Shown here piece after piece: positions 51,020-59,712 of a stretch of 64,000 nucleotides of DNA; position 1 is the stretch's first letter, and each line of letters begins with the position of its first letter. The notes below the pieces were generated by a model. That model searched no databases. It was given only the letters and a program-made list of their open reading frames with translations, and was not told where the DNA came from. Source of the stretch: Oscillospiraceae bacterium (GTDB lineage Bacteria > Bacillota > Clostridia > Oscillospirales > Ruminococcaceae); contig JAFTTI010000017.1 of NCBI GenBank assembly GCA_017466865.1, positions 1 to 64,000 on the forward strand, read 5' to 3'. The translations under genes and the position numbers were made by a program.

Positions 51020-51388
51020 TTAAACCCCTCCTTTAACGGACATAAAAACAAAGTCAGAAATAGGCTTTTCGATAAGATAACCCTTACAGAGTTTTTCCTG
51101 TTCGTTAATCATTTTCTTTGCCATTTCAAGTCTGTAACTGTTTTTGTCCGAAGAAATAATACCTCCGCCGTTTGATACCATAGGAATACCATTTGCTGTT
51201 TCTTTTTCGATAAGATAAAGGTTAGCGTAAAGCGCTGTTAAATATTCAACTTCTTCCCTTAACATATCTTCGTTTCTGATAATTCTTGACTTTATGAAAG
51301 AAACCGCTCTTTCTATAAGAAAAGAATTCTTTTCAGCCGATGTTTCAGAGATGTTTTCAAAAAGAATGTAAATCTGTTCCATATCCAT
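51020..51388 (-). CDS. Small phage protein, possibly head-tail connector
   Basis: A 122-residue mostly helical protein (YILFENISETSAEKNSFLIE, EDMLREEVEYLTALYANLYL). Size, helical content and place after the capsid and protease genes suggest a gp6/gp15-type head-tail adaptor, but no motif proves it. It begins two bases after the protease stop. Confidence 0.45.
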   Translation of the reverse strand: MDMEQIYILFENISETSAEKNSFLIERAVSFIKSRIIRNEDMLREEVEYLTALYANLYLIEKETANGIPMVSNGGGIISSDKNSYRLEMAKKMINEQEKLCKGYLIEKPISDFVFMSVKGGV

Positions 51389-51390
51389 TT

Positions 51391-52152
51391 TTATCTTCCT
51401 CTTTTCATCATATAGGGTGAGTTGTCATCGCACTTTTTCATACTATCGGGATTTTTAATCTTCTTTGTCTTTTTTTCTAAAGTTTCACAAAGAGAAGAAA
51501 GTTCCATCTCAGACATATTCTTTATGTCAGAATTATCACCCGTTAAAAAGCAAAGCCTTGTTGCTTTTCTTAAAAGTTCATCATTTTCAGAACTTTTTGT
51601 AACTCCTGCATTTATCTGTGCGGGAACAGCTACAAAACTCCATTCATAAGCGTCTGAAATATCAGAAAGTGTGAAAAAACACTCTTTATCACCATACTTT
51701 TTTCCGCCTCTGTGACTACACGAAGAAGAAAGTGTATCAGAAGAACAGACAGAGCAGATTCTCTTTTCCGCCCTACAGGAAACGCTGACTTCCTTTTTTA
51801 TTCCGCCCTCGATTTCTTTTATGAGGTCTTCGTTTGACTTTGTTCTTACCATATAGGCTGTCGCTTTAAGACAGGTGTAAACCTCTCCCGACTTTGTTAT
51901 CTTCGTTTCATCAGAAACAATTTCTGTGTCGAAAATTCTCGCCGTCTGGTTGGATGTTTTTGCGTTGTGGTCAAAAATTCCCGTTTTTCCGATAAAGAGC
52001 GATTTCATTTCTGAAAGTGCAGAAAGAGAGAATTTTTCGTTATCCCTGTCGGTTTCGTTATCACAGAGTATTACTGAAAATATGTAGACTTCGTCTTCTT
52101 TGAATTCGCGTCTTGTGAATTCATTAAGCTTTTTGAGTAAATTATTTTCCAA
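51391..52152 (-). CDS. HK97-type prohead protease with Cys-rich insert
   Basis: A 253-residue protein of a family common in clostridial prophages. The order of FSVILCDNETDRD, GKTGIFDHN (His62), KKEVSVSC (Ser123 or 125) and DAYEWSFVAVPAQ (Glu170) parallels the catalytic His-Ser-Glu of the S78/U35 prohead proteases. Between the last two lies a Cys/His group (C133, C136, C145, H147, C158) that probably binds zinc. Unlike HK97 it stands after the capsid gene. A hairpin (52178-52211) separates the two. Confidence 0.65.
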   Translation of the reverse strand: MENNLLKKLNEFTRREFKEDEVYIFSVILCDNETDRDNEKFSLSALSEMKSLFIGKTGIFDHNAKTSNQTARIFDTEIVSDETKITKSGEVYTCLKATAYMVRTKSNEDLIKEIEGGIKKEVSVSCRAEKRICSVCSSDTLSSSCSHRGGKKYGDKECFFTLSDISDAYEWSFVAVPAQINAGVTKSSENDELLRKATRLCFLTGDNSDIKNMSEMELSSLCETLEKKTKKIKNPDSMKKCDDNSPYMMKRGR

Positions 52153-52177
52153 GAAAATTACCTCCTGTATTTTTATA

Positions 52178-52211
52178 TTTACCCCGACTCCCGAACGGAA
52201 GTCAGGGTAAA
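52178..52211 (-). terminator. Hairpin after the capsid gene
   Basis: TTTACCCTGACTTCC...GAGTCGGGGTAAA stem of about 13 bp without a U-tract. It would protect or partly terminate capsid mRNA, favouring capsid over downstream products. Confidence 0.5.
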
Positions 52212-52220
52212 AGTTACTTT

Positions 52221-53195
52221 TTACGCAATTTCGAGAACTCTTACAGCCTCGGGGATAATTTTTGCGAAACCTGTTGTAACAGAAACCGCAATAGTTTCAA
52301 CCTGTCTGCCGATAAGCTTGTCTGTTTCGAGAACGATGTCAGAACCGTTGATCATTTCGAGAGCACAGGTTCTGTCAAGACCTACGATTGTGCCGTCTGC
52401 TACCGCGTCAGACTTAATGAGTTTAGCACCGAAAGGTGTCTTTACTGCGCCTGTTGACATAAAGTCGCCTGATGCATTCTTCATCTGTTCAAATGAGAGA
52501 ATTTCAGCCATTGTTTCAGGCTTTGCGATGATAGTTGTCATATCATAAGAACCGAATTTGCCCCAGAACTTAGCGAGTTCAGAATAAGTGAACGCACCGC
52601 TTGTTGTATCAGCAGTAACACCTTCTGTAAGAACGCCTACCGCCTGAGCGAAAATAGCGTTTGCAATCTGAGCACCTATAGACATAAGTGAAACAGAAAG
52701 AACATCAAGACGCTGATTTCTGATTGTTTCATAAGTAGTAGAGATGCTTCTTCCGAATTTAGACATTGAAACGAGTGATGATGAAAGCTTGATAGCTGTT
52801 TCGGGGAGGTTTTCGCCTTCCATAACAGCAGATGAATAAGGCTTGTTTTCTTCTGCAACGATAGAAATGCCTCTGCAATCTGTTGCATTTGTGCTTGTTC
52901 TTGCAGCAACGATTTCTGAAAGTGCTGATGAATTCATACCTGCCTTGATAGCACGCTTTACGAATTCGGGGAAGAGGACAGCGCTTTCTGTTGTAAGGAA
53001 GAATTTTTCAACTGTGTCGCAGTTTTCACCGCTTACCTTGATGTCAAAACGCTTGAGCTGTCTTTCATAAGCGTCAAGACCCGAAAGTTCTGTATCTGTG
53101 TAGTTTGTATCGGGGTCGAGTTCAGCGAGTGCTTCTGAAAAAGATTTGCCCGAAAGATTATAAAGTCCCTTGTCAAGTTTTACTGAATTATACAT
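52221..53195 (-). CDS. Phage major capsid protein
   Basis: A 324-residue HK97-fold-like capsid protein. The N-terminal part (about 1-90, charged, SFSEALAELDPD) may be a scaffold or delta domain. The shell region includes FPEFVKRAIKAGMNSSALSEIVAARTS, GENLPETAIKLSSSLVSMSKFGRSI, and late TTIIAKPETMAEILSFEQM and LGRQVE-type beta strands. The start overlaps the portal stop by eight bases. Codon use is more biased than in the other phage genes, as expected for an abundant product. Confidence 0.75.
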   Translation of the reverse strand: MYNSVKLDKGLYNLSGKSFSEALAELDPDTNYTDTELSGLDAYERQLKRFDIKVSGENCDTVEKFFLTTESAVLFPEFVKRAIKAGMNSSALSEIVAARTSTNATDCRGISIVAEENKPYSSAVMEGENLPETAIKLSSSLVSMSKFGRSISTTYETIRNQRLDVLSVSLMSIGAQIANAIFAQAVGVLTEGVTADTTSGAFTYSELAKFWGKFGSYDMTTIIAKPETMAEILSFEQMKNASGDFMSTGAVKTPFGAKLIKSDAVADGTIVGLDRTCALEMINGSDIVLETDKLIGRQVETIAVSVTTGFAKIIPEAVRVLEIA

Positions 53196-54336
53196 TGTTC
53201 ATTTCTCCTTTTAATTTGTTTTCAATTTCTTCTGCTTCGGCATTTTTAAGTCTTGCCTCGGCGAGTTCTTTTTCGTCCTGAAGATTTATGTTGTCCCATA
53301 AAACTTCTGTTTTAGCGTCAAGACCTAAAATCGCAAGATAGCTTTCGCATATCTTCACTATGACGGGTGTTAAAAGACGCCTGTAATAACAAAGTTCAGA
53401 TGTTAAGATGTCAGCCTGTTGCGATGACATTCTTTCTGTTGTTGACCACGAAAGTCCGAGTAAAAACGGAGGAATAGAAAGCTTCGCAACAATCTGTTCG
53501 AGAATTTGTTTTACAGGAATTTCTGTGTCGATTATCTGATTATCGGCGCCGATGACCTTTATATCAACATCGCCTACTGCAACAAAATCTCTTACCTCTC
53601 CGTTTCTTGAGGCGTTCATTCCGTCGCTCCATTCCTTTGCTATCTGCTCTGCTCTTTCTCTTGCCGATGAAATATCGGTTTCGCTCTGCGGTTTATATGT
53701 TACTGCATAGCGGACATTTCCTACTCTGTCAAAATTCTGACCAATACTTTCATAGATTCTCATAAGTATTCTTGAAAGATAGGGAAGCCCCGAAAGAACA
53801 GATTTTCCATAAGGGTTATCCCCTTTAGGAGAGAGTGCTGTAAAAAGAATAAGCGATGGGTTTTTAACGGGAATTTTCTTTCCGCCCGATTTGATAAAAT
53901 AAACGGGGTTATATTTCTTGTCAGAAGCAACTTCAATTCCCGATGGATTTATGTTTCTTAAACATGAAATTTTATTCATATCATCCGAAAGAATAATCTC
54001 ACCAGCAGCGTTGCCGTAGGTTATAAGACTATCTAAATATGAGTCGATGAAACTCTGTAAAGAAACCCCCGAAAGTCCTACCCTTACGCTGTTTACGAAA
54101 TCATCAACAAGCCCTTGGTATCTTTCGTCAGAACAGATAACCTTAAAACCGCCCGTTAAACGAACTGTTTTTGTAACGGCTGCATCGATTATCGGAACAG
54201 CCTCTCTCAAAGCGTCATAAAGCCTGTAATCTGCTCTTTCATCGGGCAGAATGAGGTTTTTTCCCATAACGCCTCTCTGTGAATTTGTCGCAACGAAATT
54301 CTCTTTGCTTTTCTTGAAAAGTTTTATTTTGCTCAC
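53188..54336 (-). CDS. Phage portal protein
   Basis: A 382-residue portal that forms the twelve-fold DNA entry ring. Typical features: ALREAVPIIDAAVTKTVRLTGG near the start, SFIDSYLDSLITYGNAAGEI, GKSVLSGLPYLSRILMRIYE, VKQILEQIVAKLSIPPFLLGLSW and a helical C-terminus with many Glu. It lies ten bases after the terminase gene and overlaps the capsid gene. Confidence 0.8.
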   Translation of the reverse strand: MSKIKLFKKSKENFVATNSQRGVMGKNLILPDERADYRLYDALREAVPIIDAAVTKTVRLTGGFKVICSDERYQGLVDDFVNSVRVGLSGVSLQSFIDSYLDSLITYGNAAGEIILSDDMNKISCLRNINPSGIEVASDKKYNPVYFIKSGGKKIPVKNPSLILFTALSPKGDNPYGKSVLSGLPYLSRILMRIYESIGQNFDRVGNVRYAVTYKPQSETDISSARERAEQIAKEWSDGMNASRNGEVRDFVAVGDVDIKVIGADNQIIDTEIPVKQILEQIVAKLSIPPFLLGLSWSTTERMSSQQADILTSELCYYRRLLTPVIVKICESYLAILGLDAKTEVLWDNINLQDEKELAEARLKNAEAEEIENKLKGEMNNV

Positions 54337-54345
54337 CTCTTTTGG

Positions 54346-55578
54346 TTAGTTTCTTGAAAGTGAGGCAACGAAAAATCCGTCATCCCCACTACTATTTTTG
54401 ATAACAGCGTTCACAAAATACCGGATATCGTCCATAGCGTGATCGTTTGTCTTTAAGGGGGTATCTCCGCCACTTTTTTCATCCCAGCAATAAAGATAAA
54501 ATTCCTTTATCGCCGAAACACAAGAGGGAGAGAAGAAAATCTTTCCTTCTGAAAGAGCATTTGCGACCCTTCTTATTCCATTGAGAACGTTGTTATCGGC
54601 AGCCTTTACTTTAAATTCCCCGTGCCTTCTGATACACTCCATAAAACTTGCGGCAGAAGGGTCGACTATGATAAAATCAGGGCTTACTCCCATACAGAGT
54701 TTTTCGAGCGCGGCGTAATGCTCTTCGTCTGTTCTTTGTTGCCCCGTTTCTTTTGAGGCATAGTAGTATTCCCTTAGCCTGAACCACTTTCCGTCACAAA
54801 GTCCCCAGAGTCCTATTGAGGTAGGATTTACTGTTCCGTAATCGGCTGAAACGACATATCTTTCACATTTTCCGTCGGGCTCTTTTATGTATTTTTCAGA
54901 GAACATAGGATAGATAAGCCCTGATGCCGTAACCCATTCACCAAGAACAAATCTTTTATAGAATGTTCCCGAATAGAGCGTTTCATAGCGTTTTAAAACC
55001 CTTTGCGATAACGAGGGATTATCGGACATTTCAAAATGAAGATACAAAAGGTTTTTCTCTTTCGCTTTTTTGATCCATTCTCTGTAAAACCAGTGATAAG
55101 GCCCTTCGGGGTTACAGTTGAACCACATCTTTGAGTTTCTGAGCGAACATCTTGCAACAGCCTGTTCAACGAATGAGCGTGGCATTAAAGCAACTTCATC
55201 GAAAAAAACTCCGCCTAAGGTCATCCCCTGAATAAGCGATGCCGAGCTTTCATCTTTTCCGCCGAAAAACCAGAATCGGTTTTTTCTTTCTCCTAAAAAT
55301 ACATCAAAATAGTTTTTCGAAACCTTTTCGTCAACTACCATTCCGACAGAGGAAATCTGCCCCTTTATCGCTGAAAGAACATTTCTTTTAACTGATGTTA
55401 TCGTTTTTCCGCAAAGGGCAAAATCGGTGTTTTCAAAAGATGCCATCGCCCAACTGATAAACCCAAGCCCCATTGAAAGAGTTTTTCCGCTTCTTACAGC
55501 GCCGTCACAGATAATTCCGTCATAGCGTGAATTTTTCCACCATAAAAGAGCCTTCTGTTGTTTACGGGAAAATCTCAT
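54346..55578 (-). CDS. Phage terminase large subunit
   Basis: A 410-residue packaging motor. The ATPase domain has GAVRSGKTLSM (Walker A) and LGGVFFDEVALM (Walker B). The C-terminal RNase H-like nuclease has YVVSADYGTVNPT, FIIVDPSAASF and KTNDHAMDDIRYFV, with the expected Asp residues. Fits the Terminase_3/Terminase_6 group and appears functional. Shares ATGA with the small subunit stop. Confidence 0.9.
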   Translation of the reverse strand: MRFSRKQQKALLWWKNSRYDGIICDGAVRSGKTLSMGLGFISWAMASFENTDFALCGKTITSVKRNVLSAIKGQISSVGMVVDEKVSKNYFDVFLGERKNRFWFFGGKDESSASLIQGMTLGGVFFDEVALMPRSFVEQAVARCSLRNSKMWFNCNPEGPYHWFYREWIKKAKEKNLLYLHFEMSDNPSLSQRVLKRYETLYSGTFYKRFVLGEWVTASGLIYPMFSEKYIKEPDGKCERYVVSADYGTVNPTSIGLWGLCDGKWFRLREYYYASKETGQQRTDEEHYAALEKLCMGVSPDFIIVDPSAASFMECIRRHGEFKVKAADNNVLNGIRRVANALSEGKIFFSPSCVSAIKEFYLYCWDEKSGGDTPLKTNDHAMDDIRYFVNAVIKNSSGDDGFFVASLSRN

Positions 55579-56063
55579 ATCTTATCATCTTCATCCTCGT
55601 TTTCAGGACAGTAAGCCGAAGATAATGCAGAGATAAAACTTTCGGCCTTGTTTTTCTCGAAACCGTTTTTTTCGATTTCGTATAAAAGTTTCAACGCTTC
55701 AGTTTTGCTTATAAGTTTTATCTCTGTTCCTTTTCCGTCAACCTTTTTTATTTCAGAAACTGAAAAAAGGTCATAGGATTTAAGGCCGCTTCCGTCTGAA
55801 AAGATAGTCATAACAGCATCGTTGTTAGCCCCGAAAATAATCCTTCTGAGTGCGACTTTTATATCGTCTATCGTTCTTCCCGATATAAATTCACGCTGTT
55901 TTGTTATGAGTTTACGCGCAGGCGCTTTCGCTATGATTTCGCACCCTTTTTCAAATGCTTCATTGTGAGAAAATCCTGCTTTTTCTGCCGATAAAGAAAT
56001 ATCTCCCGTTTCGGCAAAATGATAGCAGAAGAGTTTTTCTTCTCTTTTAAGACCTATCTGCAT
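55575..56063 (-). CDS. Phage terminase small subunit
   Basis: A 162-residue DNA-recognition subunit. Helix-turn-helix-like start (FCYHFAETGDISLSAEKAGF), a central part resembling small terminases (KVALRRIIFGANNDAVM) and a C-terminal acidic tail. Start chosen at 56063 (ATG) because AAAGGAAAG lies upstream; a GTG at 56072 is too close. First gene of the module. Confidence 0.75.
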   Translation of the reverse strand: MQIGLKREEKLFCYHFAETGDISLSAEKAGFSHNEAFEKGCEIIAKAPARKLITKQREFISGRTIDDIKVALRRIIFGANNDAVMTIFSDGSGLKSYDLFSVSEIKKVDGKGTEIKLISKTEALKLLYEIEKNGFEKNKAESFISALSSAYCPENEDEDDKI

Positions 56064-56148
56064 CTTTACCACTTTCCTTTCTTTATGTGAAAAATATGTC
56101 GTCCTGAGGGCGTTTTTAAAACACCTCTCACTTAAAGCGACAAAACTA

Positions 56149-56180
56149 AAAAAAGTTGTACTGTGGCGTACAACTTTTTA
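56149..56180. promoter_or_regulatory. Perfect dyad in front of the phage module
   Basis: AAAAAAGTTGTAC and GTACAACTTTTT form a 12-bp perfect inverted repeat around TGTGGC, about 90 bases upstream of terS. It can act as a terminator in either direction or an operator. No clear sigma-A promoter for terS was identified. Confidence 0.5.
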
Positions 56181-56248
56181 AAAAATATTTTTTCACTTCT
56201 CTTTTTTGACCAAAAACAGAAAGCGGTTTTTATGCAATAAAAACAAAA

Positions 56249-56289
56249 AGCTCGATAACGAAGTTCTTCGTTACCGAGCTCATTTTTTA
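56249..56289 (-). terminator. Terminator of nhaC
   Basis: AGCTCGATAACG/CGTTACCGAGCT stem with one wobble, loop AAGTTCTT, T-run to the right and A-run to the left. The CTCG(A/G)TAACG...CGTTACCGAG arm sequence also appears near 2,430 and 47,255. Confidence 0.75.
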
Positions 56290-56303
56290 TTTAAAATAGT
56301 ATC

Positions 56304-57911
56304 TTATTTAGACTTGTTAAGACAGAACTTTACAAGACAGAGTGTTCCGACGATAAGACCTGCACCGATAACAAGACAGATAACTGCATTCTGAACAAAT
56401 CCTGCTATAAGGAAACATACAAAGCTGATAACAGCAACTGTTATTGCGTATGGAAGCTGTGTTGCAACATGATTTACATGTAAGCACTGTGCGCCTGCTG
56501 ATGACATGATTGTTGTGTCGCTTATGGGTGAGCAGTGGTCGCCACAAACAGCACCTGCAAGACAAGCTGACATTCCTATAAAGAGAAGAGGATTTGAAAC
56601 ATCAAACATACTGCAGACTATGGGGATAAGGATACCGAATGTTCCCCATGATGTTCCTGTTGCGAAAGCGAGGAGAGTTGCAACTATGAATATAACAGCG
56701 GGGAGGAATTTATCAAGGCTTCCTGCGTTGTTTACCATAAGTGCTTCAACGAATTCCTTTGAACCTAAAAGGTCGTTTGAGATGTTTTTAAGAGCGGTTG
56801 CCATAGTGAGAATAAGTATTGCGGGAACCATAGCAAAAAATCCCTTGGGGATACATTCCATAGCATCCTTGAATGTCATAAGTCCGCGACAGATAACATA
56901 GCCTATGAGAAGAACAAGAACGATAACAGCGCCCCATGCAAGACCTACTGTTGCGTCTGTGTTAGCGAAAGATTCGATGAAGTTTCCTTTGAGTGCGGGG
57001 TCATCACCGAAAAATCCTCCGACATAGATGAGTGCGAAAACGCTTACCGCGATAAGAACGATAACGGGAAGAATAAGGTCAATAACCTTACCCTTGGGGT
57101 TGGGGTTGTCTGAAACTGCTTCAACTCTTTCTTCCGATGAGAAAAGGTCACCCTTTTCTACTGCATTTCTTTCGTGCTTGAGCATAGGACCGTAATCAGC
57201 CTTCATTGCAACGAGCATAATGATGAAGAAGAGTGTTAAAAGTGAATAGAAGTTATAAGGAATAGCTCTTACAAAAAGTTCGATGCCTGACATTCCTGTG
57301 CCGTCTGCATAACTTGAAACAGCCGCTGCCCATGAACTTATGGGAGCTATCATACAAATAGGTGCCGCAGTAGCGTCGATAATGTATGAAAGTTTTGATC
57401 TTGAAACCTTGTGTGCATCACAGACGGGGAGCATAACCGAACCTACTGTAAGGCAGTTGAAGTAGTCATCTATAAAGATAAGAACACCGAGTGCCATAGT
57501 AGCAAGCTGTGCGCCGACTCTTGTTTTAATATGGGTTGAAGCCCATCTTCCGAAAGCGGCACTTCCGCCTGATTTGTTTACAAGTGCTACAACGATTCCT
57601 AAAATAACAAGGAATATGAAAATTCCCGACTGTCCCGAAACGGCATTTATAAATCCGTCAGAAACTATGTGGTCAACCGCTGTTGTGAATGAGCCGCCGC
57701 AGGCAAAAATTCCGCCTACAACGATACCTGTGAAGAGTGAGGAATAAACTTCTTTTGTGATGAGGGCGAGAACGATTGCGACAACGGGCGGAAATAATGC
57801 CCAGAATGTAGCAAATGTGTTATCGTTTCCGATTGAAACGATTATTGCTGTTACTATTGATGCAGCAGCAACTATGAGCGCGATGATGTTTTTTAACTTT
57901 TTCTTGTCCAT
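56304..57911 (-). CDS. NhaC-family Na+/H+ antiporter
   Basis: A 535-residue protein with about 12 membrane helices of the NhaC/YheL/MleN superfamily. Markers are FATFWALFPPVVAIVLALIT, VNKSGGSAAFGRWAS, AAPICMIAPISSWAAAVS and FATGTSWGTFGILIPI, with CGDHCSPISDTTIMSSAG near the end. Members exchange Na+ for H+ or carboxylate anions, so substrate is not sure. Start at 57911 after AAAGGAG. The segment 57160-57210 is a hydrophilic loop. Confidence 0.9.
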   Translation of the reverse strand: MDKKKLKNIIALIVAAASIVTAIIVSIGNDNTFATFWALFPPVVAIVLALITKEVYSSLFTGIVVGGIFACGGSFTTAVDHIVSDGFINAVSGQSGIFIFLVILGIVVALVNKSGGSAAFGRWASTHIKTRVGAQLATMALGVLIFIDDYFNCLTVGSVMLPVCDAHKVSRSKLSYIIDATAAPICMIAPISSWAAAVSSYADGTGMSGIELFVRAIPYNFYSLLTLFFIIMLVAMKADYGPMLKHERNAVEKGDLFSSEERVEAVSDNPNPKGKVIDLILPVIVLIAVSVFALIYVGGFFGDDPALKGNFIESFANTDATVGLAWGAVIVLVLLIGYVICRGLMTFKDAMECIPKGFFAMVPAILILTMATALKNISNDLLGSKEFVEALMVNNAGSLDKFLPAVIFIVATLLAFATGTSWGTFGILIPIVCSMFDVSNPLLFIGMSACLAGAVCGDHCSPISDTTIMSSAGAQCLHVNHVATQLPYAITVAVISFVCFLIAGFVQNAVICLVIGAGLIVGTLCLVKFCLNKSK

Positions 57912-57942
57912 AGGAAAAACTCCTTTTATCATAATTAAATAT

Positions 57943-57972
57943 AGTATATCCTCTGTTGTCGAAAGATGTCAA
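57943..57972 (-). promoter_or_regulatory. Promoter of nhaC
   Basis: Minus-strand TTGACA (57972-57967), an 18-base spacer and TATACT (57948-57943), about 30 bases before the start codon. Confidence 0.75.
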
Positions 57973-58016
57973 GGATAATTATAATTTTAACAATTTTCAG
58001 GAGATTTTCTATTTTC

Positions 58017-58046
58017 TTGACAAAGTTTTACGCTCTGTTTTATAAT
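58017..58046 (+). promoter_or_regulatory. Promoter of the GNAT-flavoprotein-phosphatase operon
   Basis: TTGACA (58017-58022), an 18-base spacer and TATAAT (58041-58046), with the GNAT ATG about 30 bases downstream. Confidence 0.8.
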
Positions 58047-58078
58047 AAATATATAGTAAATTTTAAGAGGAATTTTTT

Positions 58079-58660
58079 ATGGCTATTAAACTTGTTTCCT
58101 GCGTTGGCAATAAAGACCTTTGCAGGAAGTTTAAAAAACTTTATATAAAATCTTTTCCCGCAGAAGAAAGAGCACCCTATCTTCTTCTTTTAAACAGAGC
58201 GAAAAAGGGAAAGGCGGATATGTTCTGCGCTATGGATGGCGATGAATTTATGGGGATATTATATATGCTTTCTGATGACAAAATCGCATATATTTTCTAT
58301 CTTGCCGTAAACGAAGAAAAAAGAGGGAAAGGTATAGGCGGAGAAATCCTTTCTGCGATGAAGGATTATTACAAAGGAAAGAGAATTTTTTTAGCGAGAG
58401 AAAGAATAGAAAAAAACTCGCCTAATTTCAGTGAACGCATAAAAAGACGAGACTTTTATATAAGAAACGGCTTTATAGACTATCCCGACCGCTTCATAAG
58501 AGAGGGCATAGTAGTCTATGCTTTTATGGGAATAGGCGGTGCGGTTTCTGCAAAAGAATACGATATCTTAATTAAAAACTGGATAGGAAAGTTTTTAACA
58601 AGAACAGTCCGCCTTGAGATTATCGAAAAAAATACGGAGGAATACAATGAAGATATATGA
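58079..58660 (+). CDS. GNAT family N-acetyltransferase
   Basis: A 193-residue GNAT protein. Acetyl-CoA loop EEKRGKGIGGEIL (R/Q-x-x-G-x-G/A type), preceded by AYIFYLAVN as the central strand, and FYIRNGFIDYPDRFI as the late motif. The acceptor is unknown. AAGAGG lies upstream. The stop lies inside the next gene (14-base overlap). Confidence 0.85.
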   Translation: MAIKLVSCVGNKDLCRKFKKLYIKSFPAEERAPYLLLLNRAKKGKADMFCAMDGDEFMGILYMLSDDKIAYIFYLAVNEEKRGKGIGGEILSAMKDYYKGKRIFLARERIEKNSPNFSERIKRRDFYIRNGFIDYPDRFIREGIVVYAFMGIGGAVSAKEYDILIKNWIGKFLTRTVRLEIIEKNTEEYNEDI

Positions 58661-59708
58661 TGTTGCCGTTGTAGGAGGAGGGCCTGCGGGTTCTTTGTTC
58701 GCAAAATGTCTTTCCGATAAATTTTCTGTTGCTTTAATAGATAAGAAAAGCGATAGCGAAAATTCTTTTAAAAAACCCTGCGGGGGACTTTTAGCACCCG
58801 AGGGACAGAAAGCGTTATCGAAACTTGGAATGAATCTTCCGAAAAGCGTTCTTGTTGACCCACAGATTTTCTCTGTTAAAACAATAGACCTTGATAACGA
58901 TATAATAAGACATTATCAGAGAATGTATATCAACTGCGACCGTCATAAATTCGACCGTTGGCTTTTTTCTTCAGTAGGGGAGAATGTCGACAAAAAAGAG
59001 GGAACAGTAACAAAAATCGAAGAAACAGAAAACGGCTTCACCCTCACATATTCTAAAGACGGAAACGAAGAAACGATAACTGCGAAATACCTTGTCGGTG
59101 CTGACGGAGCGAAATCTTCTGTAAGAAAATTTTTAAACCCCAGATTCAAGTGCAGAAAATATATCTCGATTCAGCAATGGTTTTATGATAAAAACCCGAA
59201 GCCATTTTATTCCTGCATATTCGACAGCAAGAATACCGACTGTTATTCCTGGTCTATCTCAAAAGACGGCTACTTCATTTTTGGAGGGGCATACCCCGTA
59301 GAAAACGGTAGAGAGGCATTTGATAATCAGAAGAAAAAACTCACAGAAAAAGGTTTTGTTTTCGGCGAACCTGTAAAGACCGAAGGTTGCCTTGTTTTAA
59401 GACCGCAAAATTCCCGACAGTTCTTTATGGGCAAAGGAAATGCTTTTTTAATCGGCGAAGCAGCAGGACTTATAAGCCCGAGTTCGTTAGAAGGAATAAG
59501 CAGTGCAATAATAAGCGGAATGGCTTTAGCAGAGGCTTTTTCTGAGGGAAAGAACATCCTTAAAATCTATAAGAGAAAAACATCGAACTTAAGAAGAAAA
59601 CTGATTTTCAAAAACCTCAAGGTTCCGTTTATGTATAATAAATTCATAAGATTTTTCGTTATGAAATCAGGGCTTTTAACGATTGAGGTAAATGAGGATA
59701 AGGTGTGA
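58647..59708 (+). CDS. FAD-dependent oxidoreductase, geranylgeranyl reductase-like
   Basis: A 353-residue flavoprotein of the GG-reductase/PHBH superfamily. FAD-binding VAVVGGGPAGSLFAK lies at the N-terminus, with CGGLLAPEGQ, VGADGAKSSVRK (DG motif) and NAFLIGEAAGLISPSSLEGI (second FAD motif). Members reduce isoprenoid chains or hydroxylate aromatics; the substrate here is unknown. It lacks a signal peptide. ATG at 58647 with ACGGAGG upstream. Confidence 0.88.
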   Translation: MKIYDVAVVGGGPAGSLFAKCLSDKFSVALIDKKSDSENSFKKPCGGLLAPEGQKALSKLGMNLPKSVLVDPQIFSVKTIDLDNDIIRHYQRMYINCDRHKFDRWLFSSVGENVDKKEGTVTKIEETENGFTLTYSKDGNEETITAKYLVGADGAKSSVRKFLNPRFKCRKYISIQQWFYDKNPKPFYSCIFDSKNTDCYSWSISKDGYFIFGGAYPVENGREAFDNQKKKLTEKGFVFGEPVKTEGCLVLRPQNSRQFFMGKGNAFLIGEAAGLISPSSLEGISSAIISGMALAEAFSEGKNILKIYKRKTSNLRRKLIFKNLKVPFMYNKFIRFFVMKSGLLTIEVNEDKV

Positions 59709-59712
59709 TAAA

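Larger units (their letters stand above)
49396..56063 (-). mobile_element. Compact phage head/packaging module (prophage remnant or domesticated)
   Basis: Eight tightly packed minus-strand genes: small terminase, large terminase, portal, capsid, protease, small connector-like, tail-like and hub-like proteins. All frames are intact with short overlaps. No integrase, repressor, replication, tail-tube, tape-measure, holin or lysin gene is seen, and no att repeat was recognised at the edges. It lies between the deacetylase gene and nhaC. Confidence 0.75.
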
